A stretch of 6,991 nucleotides of DNA from Candidatus Methanoprimaticola hominis (GTDB taxonomy: Archaea > Thermoplasmatota > Thermoplasmata > Methanomassiliicoccales > Methanomethylophilaceae): positions 1-6,991 of the forward strand of contig LVVU01000058.1 in assembly GCA_006954465.1 (NCBI GenBank), written 5' to 3'. The translations under genes and the position numbers were made by a program. Below are positions 6,001-6,991 of the stretch, in pieces. The notes beneath the pieces were generated by a model, which had not been told where the DNA came from, did not search any database, and saw only the letters and a program-made list of their open reading frames with translations. How positions within the stretch are numbered: the stretch's first letter is position 1; every line of letters begins with the position of its first letter.

Positions 6001-6556
6001 GATGCTTGATCCTCCTGGCGGGGTTCCCGACCCATGTCTCCCCTGCGGGAACATCGTGGGTGACCACGGCGCCTGCACCGATTATCGCTCCGTCCCCTAT
6101 CGACACGCCCGGGAGGATGGTCGCATTGGCCCCGATCCACACATCGTTCCCGATACGGACCTGCTTCGCCACGGTCTTGACGTGTCTGCGCTCCTCGGGT
6201 GAGAACGTGTGATTCGGAGTGATTATGCAGACCCTGGGCGCGATCATCACGTAGTCACCGATCCAGATGTCCGCCGTATCGAGGAGCACGCAGTCGTAGT
6301 TGATGCGCGGATGCTTTCCCAGATGGATGTTGGTCCCGATGTCGCAGCGGAAGGACGGATTGATCTCCGCGCCTTCGTCCAGCTCCTGACCGAAGAGCTC
6401 CTCCAGGATCCTCGTGCGCCCTTCCTTCGGACCCGAATATGTGTTGAACCTGTCGCAGAGCCCTCTGGCCCTGTCCAGAAGGGCCATCAGCTCGTCCACG
6501 TCGATATCATCGTTGCTGGTCGGGACTCCGGAGCGGACACGGTCCATGAAATGCAT
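5993..6556 (-). CDS. Maltose/galactoside-type O-acetyltransferase (left-handed beta helix)
   Basis: The 187-residue protein belongs to the LacA/Maa/NodL group of hexapeptide-repeat acetyltransferases, trimeric enzymes that move acetyl from acetyl-CoA to a hydroxyl group, usually of a sugar. A helical N-terminal part (about 1-60) is followed by [14 protein letters not shown] and repeated hexapeptides such as [24 protein letters not shown] and IGAGAV. His116 in [13 protein letters not shown] is the likely catalytic base. The C-terminal VGNPARRI is the usual ending. The true acceptor is unknown; many members annotated as maltose acetyltransferases act on other glycans. The ATG at 6556 is followed by an in-frame ATG at 6547, and either may be used. 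No clear Shine-Dalgarno or TATA box precedes them. The gene overlaps the downstream amidase gene by 8 bp and is divergent from the MarR-like gene. Confidence 0.93.
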   Translation of the reverse strand: MHFMDRVRSGVPTSNDDIDVDELMALLDRARGLCDRFNTYSGPKEGRTRILEELFGQELDEGAEINPSFRCDIGTNIHLGKHPRINYDCVLLDTADIWIGDYVMIAPRVCIITPNHTFSPEERRHVKTVAKQVRIGNDVWIGANATILPGVSIGDGAIIGAGAVVTHDVPAGETWVGNPARRIKHHA

Positions 6557-6694
6557 GTAATGGCATGGCCGAGGATGGAAAAAGGACTATCGCCGAAGAT
6601 GCGGGCGCCCTCGATCCGGAGAGGTCCTCGACCGATGCGATCGAGACATTTGTGCGCCCATATATACAGCGAACAAGATACGGAGGACGATATT
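6557..6694 (+). promoter_or_regulatory. Divergent intergenic region with TATA box and Shine-Dalgarno for the MarR-like gene
   Basis: The 138 bp separate the acetyltransferase start from the MarR-like start. On the + strand CATATATAC (6659-6667) resembles a TATA box, and GGAGG (6682-6686) sits 8 nt before the ATG at 6695, a good Shine-Dalgarno spacing. The two signals conflict slightly: transcription from this TATA box would begin near 6689, after the GGAGG. Either the message is leaderless or another promoter lies farther upstream. On the minus strand CCTTTTTCC (6577-6585) is only a poor TATA candidate for the acetyltransferase. No gene is seen in the gap. Confidence 0.4.
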
Positions 6695-6904
6695 ATGGTC
6701 TTCGAGAACGACGATCTCATCGACCTCATGATGGTATTCCCCAGGAAGGCTTCGAACGTGAGCCGCACGATGGTATCCAAGTATCTGGGGGACTCCCGCA
6801 TCAAGCCCTATCACCTGCTCATCCTCAGAGCGATGTCCCACCATAACGGAGTGTCGCAGAAGGATCTCGTGGACCGCCTCCCTTTCGATAAATCTTCAAG
6901 CTAG
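6695..6904 (+). CDS. Truncated MarR-family transcription regulator (probable pseudogene)
   Basis: The 69-residue product is the first half of a MarR-type winged-helix regulator. Residues 1-35 form the N-terminal dimerisation helix region. KPYHLLILRAMSHHNGVSQKDL (37-58, described here by its ends) covers the helix leading into the helix-turn-helix. VDRLPFDKSSS (59-69) reaches the start of the recognition helix. Normal MarR proteins are about 140-160 residues and continue with a DKSSVTR-like helix, a beta wing and a C-terminal dimerisation helix. Here a TAG stop (6902-6904) interrupts exactly within the recognition helix. Reading past it gives VTCELVDSE, which resembles the expected continuation, then TAA TAG. 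The product cannot form a full DNA-binding dimer, so the gene is probably broken. Read-through of TAG as pyrrolysine adds only ten residues and does not rescue it. The GGAGG at 6682 supports the start. Confidence 0.7.
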   Translation: MVFENDDLIDLMMVFPRKASNVSRTMVSKYLGDSRIKPYHLLILRAMSHHNGVSQKDLVDRLPFDKSSS

Positions 6905-6930
6905 GTGACATGCGAGTTGGTGGATTCCGA

Positions 6931-6963
6931 GTAATAGCTATTACAAACATTACAGACAGCTGT
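6931..6963. repeat. Two AGCT-centred palindromes 22 bp apart
   Basis: GTAATAGCTATTAC (6931-6944) is a perfect 14-bp palindrome. ACAGCTGT (6956-6963) is a perfect 8-bp palindrome. Their centres are 22 bp apart, about two helical turns. Between and across them lie imperfect direct repeats ATTACAAAC (6940-6948) and ATTACAGAC (6949-6957). The cluster lies after the truncated MarR-like gene and before a possible TATA box, so it may be an operator for a gene beyond the right edge. Confidence 0.45.
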
Positions 6964-6970
6964 TATTATA
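6963..6970 (+). promoter_or_regulatory. Possible TATA box of a gene starting at the right edge
   Basis: TTATTATA is followed by about 20 bp ending in CAT at 6989-6991. If the next base is G, an ATG would begin at 6990, about 24 bp from the centre of this box, similar to the other leaderless promoters in the window. The downstream gene is not visible, so this is a weak call. Confidence 0.25.
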
Positions 6971-6991
6971 CGCACAACCCGTCCCTGTCAT

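Noticed and set aside
6565..6846. + strand open frame beginning between the acetyltransferase and MarR-like genes
   Set aside because: It overlaps the MarR-like gene in another frame and shows no recognisable domain.
6905..6991. Possible frameshifted continuation of the MarR-like gene in the other + frames
   Set aside because: One frame stays open to the edge, but its translation (FKLGDMRVGGF onward) does not resemble a MarR wing or C-terminal helix.
1..6991. CRISPR array, tRNA/rRNA gene, insertion sequence or defence island
   Set aside because: No regularly spaced repeats, cloverleaf-like sequence, transposase motif or defence protein family was seen on either strand.

Overview
ORGANISM. 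The window looks archaeal, most likely a Methanomassiliicoccales-type or other Thermoplasmata genome. Three things point there. It carries an archaeal AAA ATPase of the PF01637 plus DUF234 type. TATA boxes lie about 25-30 bp upstream of start codons, with few Shine-Dalgarno sites, which suggests leaderless messages. Dense G+C-rich genes rich in AGG/AGA arginine codons are separated by short A+T-rich gaps. This assignment is an inference; no rRNA or methanogenesis gene is present to prove it. LAYOUT, LEFT TO RIGHT. The left part (1-4369) is read on the minus strand. From its promoter end it holds a 440-residue ATPase, a glycerol kinase whose start abuts the ATPase stop, and then, after a 63-bp A+T-rich gap, a CoA-disulfide reductase fused to a rhodanese domain that runs off the left edge. 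The region 4370-4567 is a divergent promoter. On its right side it carries two TTAG-N6-CTAA dyads, one overlapping and one just following the TATA box of a flavodoxin gene. The flavodoxin (4568-4990) overlaps by an ATGA junction a 38-residue ORF of unknown function. An 81-bp gap with a perfect GC-rich inverted repeat separates these from a convergent two-gene minus-strand unit, a maltose/galactoside-type O-acetyltransferase overlapping a nitrilase-superfamily amidase. Divergent from that unit is the start of a MarR-family regulator that stops at a TAG inside its DNA-recognition helix. The right edge holds palindromes and a possible promoter for a gene beyond the window. HOW IT FITS. The theme is housekeeping redox and carbon metabolism: flavodoxin electron transfer, thiol/persulfide reduction, and glycerol phosphorylation. 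The most interesting signal is regulatory. The flavodoxin promoter carries dyads that match the TTAG-N6-CTAA geometry contained in DtxR/IdeR iron boxes, which would fit the replacement of ferredoxin by flavodoxin under iron limitation. The small protein coupled to the flavodoxin would then belong to the same response. Other oddities are an ATPase whose Walker B glutamate and nuclease-like motif both look degraded, and the broken MarR gene. No tRNA, rRNA, CRISPR array, insertion sequence or defence system was recognised.
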